This document shows positions 1 to 12,239 of a stretch of 64,000 bases of DNA, piece by piece. The DNA is from Channa striata (taxonomy: Eukaryota; Chordata; Actinopteri; Anabantiformes; Channidae). A program made the position numbers and the translations under genes. The notes under the pieces were generated by a model that was not told the DNA's origin, searched no databases, and saw only the letters and a list, made by a program, of their open reading frames with translations. Numbering within the stretch: the stretch's first letter is position 1; each line of letters begins with the position of its first letter. Location: positions 7,907,001 to 7,971,000 of the forward strand of contig CM065181.1 of the NCBI GenBank assembly GCA_033026295.1. Reading direction: 5' to 3'.

Positions 1-2679
1 ACTGTCTGAAGATTAGCTGAGCTGGTCCTCGTGGCTCTGTAAATAGATTCTAAAAATTTTCCAGCTAAGACCAGGCATATTTATGTTTTAACTGCACCCT
101 CGCATCATTCAGACTTCTTGTATCTTGCATTGATATGGAGCATCTGATGTGCCTGTCATCTCAAAATAACACTGCATATATAGGAAATACAATCCCGCCT
201 ATGACCGATCTGGCGGGATCACCTATAGCGTCTGTCTTGCTTGTTGATGCACCTGGTGGGTAGGTTGGGAAGTTTTTAATGGGTACGCTGGGATTTGATC
301 CCACCCATTCAGCTACTTTCGTTTTTACTCGTTTTCTTTCTCACTTCATAGTGTTTTAGCTTCATTTTACCTCAAAATTTTGCCTCACTAAGTTTTACCA
401 ACACTTACAACGTGAATATATCTCAAAATGTCTGATGTGACATGTTTTTCTTTGTTTTGTTGTTAGCTGTCCCGTGTCCGTCTGCGGGATTAATAGTAGG
501 GTTCATGTGAAGAAGTAATCGTTGACAATCACATGCCAGCAGCATCCAGAATACAAGTGGCTACTGAAAGGGAATTTGCAAGGAAATTTGGATAGGCCTA
601 CTATAATGCATTTTTCAGAGCAGTTTGAAAGAACCCTTCAAAATTAGAAATACCAATCCATACCCATCAATTTGCACTCAAGAAGATGCTTGTGCGCCAT
701 TCAGCTTCTCCTTTTTTTTCTCTGCAAGGCAAAAGCATTGCTTTTGTTCTAGTGGGCACGCACATCCTCCATTCATGTCCTCTGTGACAGCATTGGACAT
801 TCTCCCTGCTGGGTTCGCATGAAAAATGTAAAACACATGAAGCGCTGGCCCATAGCATTATTTCTGCGCTCACATTCATCAGATGTGACAGATGACGGGA
901 AGCTTTACACGGCCAACAAAATCAGAGCCCATTTACTGCATGTTCCCTTTCATCCTAAAACATATAGACATGTTGATTCTTATATCTACACTACACATGT
1001 GTTGTTACCATGTTTGTGTGGTTGTGAGTGTGCGCTTTCTGCACTGGCACACATGTTCCCGCAGTCAGTCACATTGCACTCTCAGTCTCACTGGGACTAT
1101 CTGTGAGTACAGCGTTGCATATTTTCTGCATTGTGCCCCGTAGCAGTTTCCCCACTTCTCCTTCTGAGAGTGATTGAGAGCAGTGGATTAGTGTTGGGCT
1201 GACTGACAAACAAACAGGCCTACTGCTAGACTGGCACTGCGGCTCTGACAGACCCCTCTCCGTGTCCTGGGGGCTGTGAGCACACATTGACTGAACACCT
1301 GTAGGCCGAGGTTTTAACTGACTGCGGACTGGGGTGAGAGGATTTTAGACTTTTACGACATCACACTGACTGCCACTCAAAAACGACTGAGAGCAACAAT
1401 TAGCTTTTAATATAATGATTTGTTCAGTTTCTGCACGGATAAGTAACAAACAGTTAGGAAATGTTGACTATTTGTCAAGCTTGGCATCATCGCCATAGTT
1501 GGTGTATTACTACTCAGATTTTACTCACATTTTGGAAAAAGTCTAATGCTGCCAAATGCAGTGTTGATCGTGAAGCATAAGCCTCCCACAAATATAAATG
1601 CTAAGATCAGCATGATGATGTTATCACTCGCGGTGATAATGCTAACAGGCCAATGTGAGGCAGGTTTAATGGTTACTACTTTCCATATCTCAGTTCAGCA
1701 GGTTGGCTCGAGTGTAGCTGAGGATAGAATATTATTATTTTTAGTAAGAAACCAGAGGCACACAAGCTCTGACAACAGTTAAGTTTCCCATGATGCATCT
1801 GAGGAATTCTCATTTAAAAATATTATGGCAACAATTATGCAATGCAGAAAATCTTCCTGAGTATAAATAAACCTTTAAATGCCACATGAGTGGCTCTGTT
1901 GTTCTTACTATATTTAAATATGATGTCCCTTTGCAACTAGAATAGCTCAACTCTACAAAAACTATTTCAAACACTTTCCAGCTAAGAATAAACATAGAAA
2001 TGAGTCTGGAAAATGGCAATGTATCAAAGCAACTGAAGACAGGTTCGGTATAGACAGTTCCTTTTAAAAAGATGCTCCTAGAAATCCCTGAAGCTTTTCA
2101 CTGGTTTACTGATGAAACTTCAAAGATGCTCAGAGTCTTTCAGTCAATACTCATTAATAAAGGATGTCCTAGCAATGGACTCACACCACAACAATGACAA
2201 CTTTGTTACAAAAATGTAGGACAAACAAAATCATATGAAGGCTTAAATGTGAAATCCACCCAGATGTGGGTCACTTCTGGTAAAGGTGTGGGGCTAACAT
2301 GGCCCATAGTTGGTCTAGGTATTAACAAAACAAATGCCGGACACATTATGATTTGAGGTTATAGTCCAAATGTCACAAAAACATAGAGAAATGGGGGATC
2401 AATAAAAAGGAAACTGTAAGGAATGTGTAAAAGCTATTGATTAACAAAGTGAAGCTGACGAGAGCGTATCAAGTAATATCTGATTAGAGCCATTTGTGGC
2501 TATAAAATAGATATAAAACCATCAACCATCATTGCATGTAGTCTATACTGTGAATGAGATGATTAGGGTGGATGAGGGCCTCAACCGGACCATAAACACT
2601 GAGAGTGAACATGCACTATGTCATTCACAGAAGAGAAATCCCTAAATACATGTACACCCAAGATGAAGCTACTCCCCTG
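1..2679. other. Noncoding stretch, nothing recognised
   Basis: No open frame with coding character and no repeat that I recognise. Around 285-308 a short T-arm-like stem-loop (TGGG ATTTGAT CCCA) resembles a decayed tRNA B box, but no matching A box was found upstream. The rest is AT-leaning unique sequence. Confidence 0.5.
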
Positions 2680-2960
2680 AGTAATCCCGGTTGGTATTTT
2701 TTATGGGTCTATGGTTAGCTGCGCCCTAGAAGAGCGAGCATTTTAATGTAGCTTTTATATCTATTTCTAGGGCTAAGGTAGCATGTCAGAGAATAATCAC
2801 ATTTGAGGAGTAATTAAAGCCGAGGTCTGGGCTAAAAGCGCTTTTAATTGATTACCCTGGATTCTCCCTGAAATAGGTTAAATACTCTCCTAAAATGAGT
2901 TCCATTAGTCTCTAGCTGACTATTTATATTCTCCCACCCTTCCCTTATTATCCAGCTGAG
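2680..2960. promoter_or_regulatory. Candidate conserved noncoding element
   Basis: This block has little simple sequence and a high density of homeodomain-like words: TAATTAAAGC near 2811, TTTTAATTGATTA near 2842, and AATAATCAC near 2792. It also carries paired pieces such as GGGCTAA near 2771 and 2829. It lies between plain sequence on the left and pyrimidine-rich sequence on the right. Enhancer function and conservation are inferred from composition only. Confidence 0.3.
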
Positions 2961-5161
2961 ATGGTTGTGATTAAATTGCCCTATACTGTACCTTCCTCGC
3001 CTCTGTATCCCTCTCCTTTAGCTCATCCTCTTGCTTCTCTTCCTCCGTGTTGCCTCACATCCCCCATTGATCAGACACCGAGTGAAGTCTGCAGCACCAC
3101 CCCCACCTCACCCGCTCTCTCTTACATGTACTTTTCCAGTGATAATACGGTTGCTGTAATGTACTGGTTGGTTGCATCCATGTCAGCAACACAGGCCCCA
3201 GCAACCTGTACTTATGGCTAAACGACCATGGACCCTCACTAATCTGCACTCGCCATGGTAACGGCTCATCTGTATATTGACTCTTTTTATCCCAGCAGGC
3301 CTTTGAGGTATTGGACTTCTTTTTCTAACTTTTTCTGGAAATGCATCATGTTTTTTTCAATGCACCTCCCTACACCCTGGCCTAACTTCAAGCAAGTCCA
3401 ACAATCCAATAAAAGCCAATACTGTGAATGTCAACCGACCCTATAGGCATCAGTTTCCAATTTGCCATTGGCAGTACTTTGGGAGGAATTTCTTTCTGGG
3501 TTTTTTATCTTCCATACCTGGCACTGCTACAGTATGAAATTCCCATTCATCATAATAACCAGTGTTGAGTGTCCATTTATCAAGCCCTGAATGCAAGTGC
3601 TTTACTGTGGCAAGTTGAGCCAAGGGGATTTACCTTCTAATGACTGTTATAAAACCTTGTAGTTATGAGACAAATTAGACGACAAAGAAGTGGAAAACAA
3701 GATGGCTGAAAAACCCCCACACCTCCGCTTCCCCTGTGGGAATTTCTCAAGACTTAAACAGTATTCCTTCCAAGCAATGTGCTGCTTTTCTGCACTTGAT
3801 TACAATTCACCTTTGGCAGCCAATCTCCTCACAGAGCTCTGAGAGAAGTTCACAAATCAGCAGGTTTTGTATCTCCAACTCCATTTATTGTATCTCAAAT
3901 TGGTTTTGCTTCTCAAAAAGGCATTCATAGATCTTTGGATGATATTCTAAGTTCATCATCTGTATTCACTGTATAACTTGTCATCTCCAGCAGCAGACAT
4001 AGTCGATCTCTCATTCTTTCTCGCTTCAGACCTTGCTAGATAACATATTAATGCGTGAGGCACCTTCACCAGAAGACTAATCTGTAAAGCACGCCTGTTT
4101 GAGCTTTATGCAAGCCAACGTGAATTTGCCCAAAATATGATTAATACAACCTCTGTATCCCACAAGGTACCGTTTTGATGAATTAACAAATCGGGTGTGA
4201 GAGTCTCCTATTTAATCACACTGAGAGATGAAATGCTGGACTGGTGAGGCAGGCTTGCTGAGTGTATCCGGAGTAATCTTTTTCCATCCATACGCCAGCT
4301 AACATGAGGCACAAGTGATGACTCGACACCCACTTTAGCTTGAAAGAAATACAAATGGGGAAGAAGATCTGAAGGAACTGGAAAGAGTTCAAGTGTTTGC
4401 GCTGCCATTTGTAGTCCATCGTCAAAGTGAGGTCTAACCCTATATATCAACCAGAACTAAGCTATTTGTAATAAGTCTAAACCTTACAAGGAGATTGCAA
4501 AGTAAACTGTGAAAACAAATATGTATATCTAATTAATGCAGGTTCAGTGTTTTTGATATAGGTAACAATAATATGAAGATAAAGAAGTGGAAAGGAAGGT
4601 GAAATAAGTGGTTGTGGAAGATCGAATGTTATAAAATAATGAATCTGAAGTGCCAGAGAAGGAGACTCCATTCATCCTAGAGGCCATTCGTACCGCCTCA
4701 ATGAAAAATGTAAAGCGCACAGGGAAGTAGGAAAGTATTCAGATCATCGCAAATTTATTGAAGACCGCACACAAGCTAGAATACCACAGCAAACAACAAA
4801 AAAACATTTCAGCTTGATTAAAACTTTCTACCCACATGTGCAATAAAGACTGAGGACCTTCTTTTGCAGCAAACCAAGGCCAAGCACAGTACCATTACGT
4901 CATGTTCAGTAAACCTACAGTAGCTGCTGAACGTGTCACTGTAGGCGCCACACACAGAAGAAAAAGAACCATTTTCAGCTGTAAAGAGTCTAAGTCAATT
5001 CTACCTTGACCATTTTTCACAATTCTAGACATTATACATGTTTACAAGCTTGTTTGTTATTAATATGGTAAGACATGCCCAAGTAAATTTCCCTATGAGA
5101 CAACTACTGGACTATTTGGACACAGATTCCTCTCACGACATCACCTCGAGGAGGAGATATT
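2961..5161. other. Noncoding stretch, mostly unique
   Basis: Begins with a pyrimidine-rich run (about 2985-3130). The part around 4180-4450 reads as non-repetitive, balanced sequence and might be a further regulatory element. No exon, RNA gene or repeat family recognised. The right edge is the TTAA target of a piggyBac-like relic. Confidence 0.45.
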
Positions 5162-5479
5162 TTAAACCCTTATGTTCCGGGTCCGGACCCATTTTTAAGG
5201 AAAAACCTCTAAAATAAATAGTTAAAAGGGTTTTTGTTTTGTATGAAACTTTTACTGCTTGGCTCAATAAGTGTAATCAACATATACATTTAAAATGGTT
5301 TATTTCATATATTTGCAACCCTCCCGCCCGCATGTTTATATTACAAAGATACTGTTCAGGTCAATTTGACCCAACAGAGAAAGGGAGGCTCAAACTGATC
5401 CGAAGTGTTAAATACTATCTGTGTCTTTCAAACTGTTAGACATATTTCACGTTTCACCCAAGTCTTTCTCTCTCTGTCT

Positions 5480-5506
5480 CACACACACACACACACACAC
5501 ACACAC
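5480..5506. repeat. (CA)n microsatellite
   Basis: Uninterrupted CA dinucleotides, 27 bases, within the piggyBac-like relic and preceded by a TCTC-rich lead-in. Confidence 0.95.
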
Positions 5507-5589
5507 TCTCCCTGTTCCCTTGACCCTATCTCTTAAACCTATAAGTTTGAAAAAGCAGGTGTCATTATGACTTTGATTATTAAGGATGC

Positions 5590-5835
5590 ACGCTCAATGA
5601 GTGAGGGCCAAAACATATACCAAAATACAGAACCACCACCGAGAACAGGGACCATCAGTCTTCCAGGACTGCCATCGCAGAGATCACAGCCCCAGTGTCT
5701 TACTGCCCCACAAACACTTTAGCCAAAAACAAATCCTGAAACTAGTGAACAAGAGGACCAGAACCAAGCATTATTCGAGATTATAATGCCACCAAAGGGG
5801 GGTGAACATCTCAGACAACATCACAGGTTCCTAGT
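5590..5835 (+). pseudogene. piggyBac-type transposase fragment, frameshifted
   Basis: Codons at 5767-5802 read SIIRDYNATKGG, which matches the conserved 'RDYN.TKGGVD' region near the C-terminal part of the piggyBac transposase catalytic domain. The next codon in frame is a stop (TGA at 5803). A one-base frame change at the G run continues as GVNISDN, resembling the family's 'GGVDxxD', so a single-base loss in the G run explains the break. Upstream frames from about 5590 contain stops and only weak similarity. The fragment is dead: no start codon, several stops and a frameshift. Family assignment is fairly secure because of the motif plus the TTAA-type termini around it. Confidence 0.7.
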
Positions 5836-6298
5836 ATTAGTAATTATTATCGAAAAGGAAGAGGAAGAGGTGCTGGGTCTGGAAGCCATCGGAGGTTGTC
5901 CAGTGCAAAATTAATTTGCACAAAACACACTGTGACGACGTGTCCCTTATTCGCAGTGTAGACGCCCATATGCAGCTTGTTCTTTTCCATCTATTAATTT
6001 TTCATTTTTGTTTTTCTGTGTTCTATCACAACAGGATGACAGGCCACTTGTGTGCTGTGAAGACTCACAGACACACGTTTTGTGTATAATTTATCAACAT
6101 TACTCCATAAAAAAAAAAAAAAATTCTAAATTTAAAATAAAAAAATATATATATATATGTCAGAAAATGGTCAGTAATACAGTTAAATGTTAGATATAAA
6201 TAATGTTTATTGAGATTATTTAGTTTCTGACATGTCCAGGGTCAACCTGACCCAGGAACATTATTGCTGTTCCTGAGAAATGAATGTAACAGGAGGGT

Positions 6299-6838
6299 GA
6301 GATAATTTACCATTGACATCAAACCACAGGAATTAAGTTTAAAAAAAAAACTGATGAAGTCATCCTTTAACTAAATATCTTCAATTAATCCAGCACTTGA
6401 CACTGATTTAACTTAAAACACTTTTAGGAACTTTGATGAGTTTTTAACGTGGGGCTGTAGAAGGCCCAAGAGGAGTTTGAGGAAAAGCCTTCTGGCAAAT
6501 CTCTTGATTCACCAGGTGCAGATAATTGCTTCACATAATTTGTAGCCCCTCTGATACTCCCAAATGTGACTGGCTACGCCTTGCTTTGTCTTAATCCATC
6601 TGTCTGTCTGAGCATGTAAAAAAATACAATCTCTGCAGAGAACAGAATGAGCAGTGGATAGTGTGAGGGGAATTAGATGGGTAGAGAGACAAACAGTTGC
6701 TCAAAGCCAAAACAGCCCTGATCTGCCTTCGTTTCACTCGCAGTTTCTCTCTAACAAGCTACATGTAACTTAAGGTTATGCACGTACAATAGCTGCTGCT
6801 GCAAGACTCGGTGTGGCAACAGACATCCCAATTAGTTT

Positions 6839-6874
<36 letters not shown>

Positions 6875-7129
6875 GCTCACAGCTGTATTCCTTGTACTCT
6901 GTATGCATGGATAAAAACAGCAGTGCAAACAGACTCGCTGTGCTGTGCCCCAGCTGCCTTATGGGTAAAGAGGAGGACAGACCTCCCTGCGAGGATCAAC
7001 TTCTGTTTAGCAACAGGAGCTACAGTAATATCTCTGTAGCAGAAAGAAATGTGTTGGTGCATTTGTTTCTTTTAAAGATATGATCCAGCTATATTTTATA
7101 TCAACGTACTGTATGTAGCCCTACCTGAG
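6299..7129. other. Noncoding stretch with a GT microsatellite
   Basis: AT-rich sequence follows the piggyBac relic. The only clear feature is the (GT)n run at 6841-6872. Short open frames that overlap the GT run (polypeptides rich in Val-Cys) are microsatellite translations. Confidence 0.5.
6841..6872. repeat. (GT)n microsatellite
   Basis: Sixteen uninterrupted GT units. Confidence 0.96.
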
Positions 7130-7345
7130 TCGACTAGACAGTGAACTCATAATTAGAGGCAATGACGACTTTAACCGAGTAATCATGGATCAATCTTGCA
7201 GGGATCAATCTTTGCTAAAGATAACATCCTTTGCTTAAGAAAAGTGACAGCTCAAACTTAATTTCCATTTTCATATTACCGCAGGAAGCCTCTTTTATCA
7301 AGACAAATTTATCTAAATGGACCTGCTTTTAAAAACTAATCTCCC
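7130..7345. promoter_or_regulatory. Candidate conserved noncoding element
   Basis: Non-repetitive block with CATAATTAG and ACTTAATTTCC homeodomain-like sites and a close direct repeat GGATCAATCTT at 7187-7197 and 7202-7212. It sits in otherwise plain sequence. Regulatory role is inferred from site density and lack of simple repeats; no conservation data were available. Confidence 0.3.
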
Positions 7346-8728
7346 TGGATTTTCCCAGAATCAGGTGTGTGCACAGTGCGTTTGGGATGTTTTGCATAAA
7401 TTACAGCATGGCACACTGTACAGCTGTCAGTTCGTGCAAATGTTATTTTATTTAAGATTTCTGGTTCTTGGAATAGATTCATATTAATAATACATCCAAA
7501 CAGAGCTGTGCTAATTGTGCCTAACAACAGTTTGTTTCCGTGCAAACTAGTATCTGCACTTGTGTCTGTGGGATCCTGCTTCGTTTCTTAGATGTCTTTG
7601 GTTGGAATCACAGGAGACTGTGCCTTGCTGGCTGCTCGCTGTAGATACCTCTCCTAATGCTTGACTATCTCCCCGCAAATGATGGGTATTTTTAGTGGTC
7701 CTTATCTCTTTATGAAACATGAGACGCACTGCAGAGGCTTACGTTACACACCTCGGATGCTTTGGCTTAGGATAATGCAGGCGTGTGGATGGGGGGGGGG
7801 GTTGGTGGAGTAGGTGTGTGTGTGTGACTGGGGAGGTTGGGGGCTGTCTGGGCATGAGAAATAGAGAAATAAAATGACTGACTCCCGTAGCCAGAGAGCT
7901 TTTAGCAAAGTCAAGTCGAGTGGTGTTGCCCCACCAACTCTTTCCACTGGCTGTGAAAAGGTGGTTGAAGGGTGGGTGGGAAATGTGACATGGCTAACGT
8001 GCAGGTGGGGGTTAGCAGTTAAGAAGGAGGAAAAGACAGGTGGATGGATATTTTAAATCTCTGGAAAAGAAAGCACCAAGGGAGGACTCATTTGCTGGCT
8101 GTATCTGCCAAGCTGGAGCTTATAGTTACATTTTATTTCGTCAACATTTCTCAGCTTTAATAAAAACTCCAGCTTCAGCAGGCTCAGATTTGCAGCACAA
8201 ACTGTTCCTCCACTAAATATAATAAATACAGTATGTGTGATCCTGTTGTCACTGGCCTTTTATAACACAGTAAACAAGTAATATCCCTGCCATGGCTGAA
8301 TGATATCATGATAAAGTGCAGAAAATCTCTCTATAAATGAGGTGCTGGTAAATGTTCCACACTGCTATGAAGGATTTAAAGCTGATAGAGCTGAAAGGAG
8401 CATGTAAAGATGCAGGAGTGGCTTGTTTTTCTCATTTCTCATATCCAGCTCTCATCCTATGGAGGCTTTGAGAATAACAGATTCACTTGTTAACGCCTGA
8501 CCCCCCGTCTCATTTGGACTGATCTCTAAACTGACATTGTTTTACCTCTTGATTTTAGAGGACGTTGTCCCAAGCTAATGACGGTCCGTTATGGGTCAAA
8601 GAAACATCTTTGTGGAATTTTAATCTGGTTTTAGGCCACTTGAAAGCACAGGCTCTGCCCTCCATACTGTGAAATGACAAACTGCCTTCTTCTATCAGCA
8701 GGTGCGTGCTGCATTTTTATTACCTTAC
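7346..8728. other. Noncoding stretch with G-rich simple sequence
   Basis: Holds an 11-base G run at 7791-7801 and a short (GT)n at 7814-7826, together forming a G-rich patch to about 7860. The remainder shows no gene or repeat that I recognise. Confidence 0.5.
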
Positions 8729-9470
8729 GCACTGTAAATTCTGATTAGTTGAGCTTACTTGAAAAAATCATGTAAACTGAAAAAAACACAAATACTTATT
8801 AAGTGTAGTACAGTTACAATGTACAATGTACAGTACCTAAAAATGTGGGTGGGTGTACGCATAACTCAGTATGGAGTACTCAGAAATATTATTTCAAACA
8901 CAGTCATATGAATGAATGAATGAATGAATGTGTATTACTATTGTAACCATACTACACTGTACCACAATATTATGGCAGTAGATAGACCCCCATCCTCCCA
9001 GCCGTTCCATCTAAGAGCGCTTTTGTCAATTAGCAGTAATTATCTAGTGCTCAGATCAGTCCCACATGATGTAAAATGTTCTTCACACTGTACTGCATAA
9101 ACATGAAAAAGATTTTACTTGCAGCAATGCACTTTCGAAAATGGTGCTCAGCAAATGTCGGCAGAGGATTTTCCAAGAGCAGAAATGGTCGATGGTCAGT
9201 TGCACTGGGTTTATGAATTGCAACAGGATGCTTTGACCCTATTAATATATACGTTTATAACCTTGTTGCTACCTTCATAAAAGATTAAGCAGCTTTTTGT
9301 GAATTTCTGCCTCCCACTGGTTAAGTTGCATCATTGCCTCACTTGTTGTACTTGATTGTTTTAAGTTAGCTTCACTTGAAAACAGTAAGTAAAGGTTTTT
9401 TTTTTTCAGATTGCAATTACCTTTACTGTTTTTGTTAAAACAGTAACCAAAAAAAAAAGGTTACTATTGG
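8729..9470. repeat. Possible decayed short inverted-repeat element
   Basis: The left part (ACTGTAAATTCTGATTAGTT at 8731-8750) has the look of short nonautonomous repeats common in fish. The right part contains two overlapping inverted repeats: AACAGTAAgtAAAGGT (9381-9396) against ACCTTTACTGTT (9419-9430), and AGTAACC (9442-9448) against GGTTACT (9459-9465). A (GAAT)n tract lies between at 8908-8930. No target duplication or clean terminal repeat is visible, so the element boundaries and unity are uncertain. Confidence 0.3.
8908..8930. repeat. (AATG)n microsatellite
   Basis: About six AATG units in an uninterrupted run. Confidence 0.95.
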
Positions 9471-10196
9471 ATTCCGATCAGGCTTTTGATGCAGACACAA
9501 TTTTGCTAGACTGGTCTCAGTGATAAATGCAGCTTCATCTTTCGCAGGTGAAGCAGGATTTTTTTACTGTATTAAAATATCTGGCTATTAAATTGTGATT
9601 GTAGGTTTCAGTTATTTGGGGCTTATTTGATAGTGGCAGCTCAGGATATAATGTGATCAACCCACCTTCTAATAGACTGATGGAAGCCAAATGAGGTACT
9701 AAGTAAAGGTCCCTGCTGTGTCCCTTTGGTACTGCTATTCATGCAACTGAGCAAGAGGGGACCTCGGGGCAGACCACCTCCCAAAGTTCCACTGAGACTC
9801 ACTGATTATAAAGGAATTAACTTTTTAATCAGTTAACGGGAACCTGTTTATTGGCTAAAACAAAAAGAACACACAATCCACCCTGCAAAAGACAAAAAGC
9901 TGTAACTAGAATGGAAGTGCTCCCTGGCACTAGGGGCAGAGATGAGATTGTGCTCAAGATGCCAGAAATCTAAAAGCTGCTATTTTTTTTTCCTTTTTTG
10001 TGCTTATATATTTGAATGTACTTTGTCCTTTTAGGGGCCGGTTAGATACAAAATGCTTAGGTCATGCTAGTTATAGTTTGGATAAACCAAAGTCACAGTA
10101 TTGATAGTACTGAAGTAACAACAGTGTCTGCTGGTTTGAAGCAGGAAATAACTGGTGTCTCTGCCATATGTAGTACAGCTGCTACATGTCACAAAA
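9471..10196. other. Noncoding stretch, nothing recognised
   Basis: AT-rich unique sequence with short T runs near 9984; no exon, RNA or repeat seen. Confidence 0.45.
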
Positions 10197-10465
10197 TTAT
10201 GGCAGTGAAATGATTAGTGACGCCGCCTCAGAGCGAGAGGGTCCCTGGCTCAAACGTCTGTTTATGGTGTTTCTATGTTGTCGTCATGCTTGCGTTGGTT
10301 TCCTCTGGGTACTTCAGTTTTCTCCCACAGTCCAAAGACACGCATGTTAGGTTAACTGGCATGTCTGAAGGGTTGTGTGCATACAGTACAGTATGTGTGG
10401 CCCATGGTGTAGGCTCCAGACCCCCACGGCCCTAACAGGAAAATTTGTAGAGCTGTTGAATGGAT
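10197..10465 (+). mobile_element. Degraded L2-type LINE/SINE 3' end
   Basis: Successive blocks match the widely dispersed fish repeat whose 3' end is shared between L2-clade LINEs and their SINE partners: 'GCCTCAGAGCGAGAGGGTCC' near 10224, 'GGTTTCCTCTGGGTAC' near 10298, 'TCTCCCACAGTCCAAAGACA' near 10321, 'CATGTTAGGTTAACTGG' near 10343, 'GTAGGCTCCAGACCCCC' near 10410 and an ending 'TGAATGGATGAAT'. A segment between 10360 and 10405 has diverged. A gapped copy, oriented left to right. LINE or SINE origin cannot be told from the 3' part alone. Confidence 0.72.
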
Positions 10466-12239
10466 GAATAAAATTCTGTGTATCCAAGAAAACTGAATAC
10501 AGCTCTTATAGGTGTCTGAAAAACATGCATCAAAATAAAAACTTAAGATCTTTTTATGTTTCATAGTTTAAACACGTCATTGGGGAAAAGTTTGGGTGTA
10601 TGAACAGGATGAAGAAGTAAACATTTACTTATTGACATCCTTTGATATAAAGTCAAATTCTTATGTCATTTCCTACCAGTAAGTGTCTTTCAAGCACAGC
10701 ACAAACACAACAACTTGACTTTTTTCACATTAAGCTAAATCAGAAATAAATGTAATGATAATTGATGTATGGACAAAATGTTTTCCTTAGGCGGGTGTTA
10801 ATTCAGAGAGCTGTCACACTGTCAATCACAAGTATGGTTATTGAAAACAATTGTAAAAGGTTGAGAAGAAACTGTCCTCATCCCTTTCTTCGCTCTATAC
10901 TTGAAAAAAAATGTTTTCTCTATGTTTTATTTTTCATCTATTTTTGCCGATTTATGGACAGTTGATGTTTTTTGTGGTAAACATGCAGCTATTATTCAAC
11001 CTTTTTTGTTCCTTTGTGTTTTGTCTTGTTTTCGGACTTTTGCTTTCGATAAAGGTCCTATATCATTTTGCCTTTTTCAAAGTTGATGTGCATCTCTTTG
11101 TGGTCATTTTGTGTCTTTTAGGCGAGCTCTTTCAAACTAAATGTACAAACAGTAACTTCAGAGGCTTTGGCCAATGTCTTCCCTCACACTGGGACCATGG
11201 ATGGATTTGACCCTGCCCTGGATATATTATTCATTGTAAAATAATCAGAGGAAATGACCCAGAAGTAGATAGAAATGACAAGAAATTTAATAACTACATC
11301 ACACTGGTGTTCTTCATTAGTGCTGTTCTGTTCATCTTACAAAATAACTCACCTTTGTTTATTTTATTTTATTTTTACCCTCCTCTGGTTATGGGGATCG
11401 ATATCGCGCTCACAGCAGCACGAGGGCAGAAAGTCCAGGAGTGGAGCAGCTTAACAGCTCCACAAAGACCTGGATGTTTGGGCTCGGAGGCAGAAGATCA
11501 ATGGTGTAAAATAGGAGAGAATTAACAATGGTTGCAGAGCACGGGGAGGACAGCCTGCTTTGACCTGGCGTGTTTTGAGAAGACAGGCTTCACACTGTCG
11601 TCCTGCTAATCGCTCTACTGGAAGAGGGACGAGGCCCGAATGGCTCCGACAGGGTGAAAGCTGATCAGTATCTGTGTAAAGGAAGAACTGGCAGGAAAAA
11701 TTCAGAGTTATTATGAGGCATCTGACAGTTACCTTGCATTAAAATGACTACTGCACAGACATGAGAAATATGTTATAGTGGTAATATTTCCACAAGAGCC
11801 TTTATTTATTTAAGCAGCTCCTACAGCAAATGAGGGCGGTTTTCTATCTAACAACAATCATTTTTGACAAGACCTAAAGTGCGCCTTTCTAAAGCCTATC
11901 GTTCTACAAAATCTGCTTCTACCTCGCACTTCCTTTCCCTTCTTTCTTTCTGCTCTTTCATTAGATTAACATTGATATTCATTAACACCTGATCTACCTT
12001 GTGTGCCTGAGCATCAGGCCCAGCACTGTGCCTCCATAGGAAATCAATGGCACTTTCATTCATCCAGTTGGGAGGGCCTACGTCGTTTTGCTTCCACATG
12101 CAGTAGTTGCAGGAGTGATTAACAAGCTGGTAAAGCAGGGTACACAGTGATTCTTAAGTAAAAGCTGTGACTGCGGGGCCCTAGGACATCGCTGTAGTGA
12201 TGAGTAAACACATTTAAAATGAAAAGAGAGTTTGAAAGG
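10466..12239. other. Noncoding stretch, nothing recognised
   Basis: T-rich segment at about 10890-11100 gives hydrophobic open frames of 60-100 codons that look like translated T-rich DNA. About 11390-11660 is more GC-balanced and unique. No supported gene. Confidence 0.5.

Larger units (their letters stand above)
5162..6298 (+). mobile_element. Decayed piggyBac-like DNA transposon
   Basis: The left end is TTAA followed by ACCCTTATGTTCCGGGTC. The right end, read on the minus strand, is ACCCTCCTGTTACATTC, with a matching subterminal GTTCCTGGGTCAGGTTGACCC-type segment (about 6240-6277). Nine of the first eleven terminal bases agree, and TTAA is the target that piggyBac elements use. The right-hand TTAA is no longer intact. 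An internal copy of the palindromic GGTCAATTTGACC motif lies near 5361. At about 1.14 kb it is much shorter than an autonomous piggyBac element (usually about 2.5 kb), so most of the transposase has been lost. The relic of that gene is listed separately. A (CA)n run at 5480-5506 lies inside. Confidence 0.72.

Noticed and set aside
285..308. T-arm-like stem-loop suggestive of a tRNA or tRNA-derived SINE
   Set aside because: The B-box-like word has lost its CpG, no A box lies at the right distance, and no acceptor or anticodon stem can be drawn.
941..965. Short resemblance to the miR-204/211 mature sequence (TTCCCTTTCATCCTA)
   Set aside because: Two bases of the mature core are missing and there is no pairing arm nearby.
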